From contig VZTI01001127.1 of assembly GCA_013397865.1 (NCBI GenBank), positions 248,001 through 312,000 on the forward strand: a DNA stretch of 64,000 nt. Direction: 5' to 3'. Position 1 is the first letter of the stretch, and each line of letters opens with the position of its first letter. The notes below the pieces were generated by a model, which was not told where the DNA came from, made no database searches, and saw nothing but the letters and a program-made list of their open reading frames with translations. This document shows positions 63,505 through 64,000 of the stretch, piece after piece. This stretch comes from Struthidea cinerea. Its lineage: Eukaryota > Chordata > Aves > Passeriformes > Corcoracidae. The position numbers and the translations under genes are program-made.

Positions 63505-64000
63505 GCGGTGACCTTTCAGGATCCCATCAGAGGACAAAGATGCTCTTCCTCCAGGAAACTAATTCTTTCCTAAAAATGTTCCACTAGTCCTCTTTGTCTC
63601 ATCTAGGGCTGCTTGAAGGAGTCCCTCCTTATTGAAAAAAATTCCAAAAATAACTGCCTGTAATGAGTTCTGGATTTTGTTGTCCATACTGTTATTCTCC
63701 TCACACATCAAACCCTGGAGCACATTGTAATGAGAATCAACTGAAAAGACAAACACATGCCTCCATGGTACAGAGGAAGAACTGTTTTATTTATACCACT
63801 AGTTCCCATCAAAGCTAAGAAAACAAGAGGTCATAGGGCTAAAGAAGGCTTTTAAGACAATCAGGGTTCAGTCTTCTGCCACTGCCACATCTGAAAAATA
63901 ATTTAGGTTTCCTGTCTGTCACTGGAACCCTCAACCAGAACTATGCTGGCCTATGTTAGCCTACTTACCTAATACTCCCTATATTACATTTATAACCAGG
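63505..64000. other. Right-end sequence, possible minus-strand retrocopy
   Basis: If the poly-A on the minus strand is a retrotransposition tail, this interval would be the body of the copy. A 65-codon minus-strand frame (63559-63756) is present, and its upstream edge reads tgtttgtcttttcag, an acceptor-like sequence. I recognise no parent gene and see no AATAAA just before the A-tract, so neither a retrocopy nor an exon is established. Confidence 0.25.

Noticed and set aside
63559..63756. Minus-strand 65-codon frame with acceptor-like tcttttcag near its start
   Set aside because: No donor or parent protein was recognised. Kept only as part of the possible retrocopy note.
28430..64000. Search for STARD4 or other neighbour-gene exons expected near NREP
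   Set aside because: No segment with STARD4-like protein text and paired splice sites was found. The neighbour probably lies beyond the window.
1..64000. CRISPR arrays, tRNA or rRNA genes, bacterial operons
   Set aside because: No regularly spaced repeats, no cloverleaf with A/B boxes and no ribosomal sequence were recognised. The window is vertebrate nuclear DNA.

Overview
The window reads as vertebrate nuclear DNA, most probably from a bird and plausibly a passerine. It is mostly AT-rich and non-coding, with spliceosomal introns, a CpG-island promoter that falls into an assembly gap, and a repeat content dominated by CR1 LINEs. One CR1 carries the avian-style octamer tail (variants of ATTCTGTG). 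There is also an avian ERVL-type LTR. No prokaryotic gene organisation, CRISPR array or tRNA gene was seen.

One real protein-coding gene could be reconstructed. It is NREP (P311, neuronal regeneration related protein) on the + strand. A Met-only initiator exon (10039-10101) is followed after a 13.2 kb intron by a 78-nt exon (23283-23360), and after a 3.4 kb intron by the terminal exon, with its stop at 26871-26873 and a 3'UTR running to a poly(A) signal at 28405. The joined product is 67 aa, matching the roughly 68 aa known for mammals, with WVSQ, PKG, KEVNRKK and the I-x-Y-L-x-x-F C-terminus conserved. The CpG island at about 7.3-8.4 kb is the likely promoter. Its centre is 737 unknown bases, and a candidate 5'UTR exon lies just after it.

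Layout: 1-7.3 kb is upstream non-coding sequence. 7.3-8.4 kb is the CpG island with the gap. 8.5-28.4 kb is NREP. 28.4-38.1 kb is intergenic sequence with simple repeats, a second small gap in a poly-G tract, and a GC-richer patch with two AP-1-like sites. 38.1-39.3 kb is an ancient degenerate CR1. 39.3-54.0 kb is intergenic with T-rich tracts. 54.0-56.4 kb is a repeat cluster: an old CR1 on -, a young CR1 on +, and an ERVL-type LTR on - with probable internal remnants. 58.2-58.5 kb is another ancient CR1. 59.6-62.1 kb is a GC-rich accessory block holding a 3'-truncated young CR1 and a promoter-like unit with TATA box, repeated upstream motifs, CTGCC-rich tract, small Arg-rich ORF and poly(A) signal. 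62.1-64 kb is non-coding with an 86-T tract.

The gene's parts work as one transcription unit: CpG-island promoter, one or more 5'UTR exons, then the start-codon exon. The protein is a small cytosolic regulator, known in mammals from glioma motility, axon regeneration and myofibroblast/TGF-beta biology. The region to the right is intergenic and recorded mainly as a history of CR1 and ERV insertions. The most unusual unexplained object is the 61.4-62.1 kb promoter-like unit.
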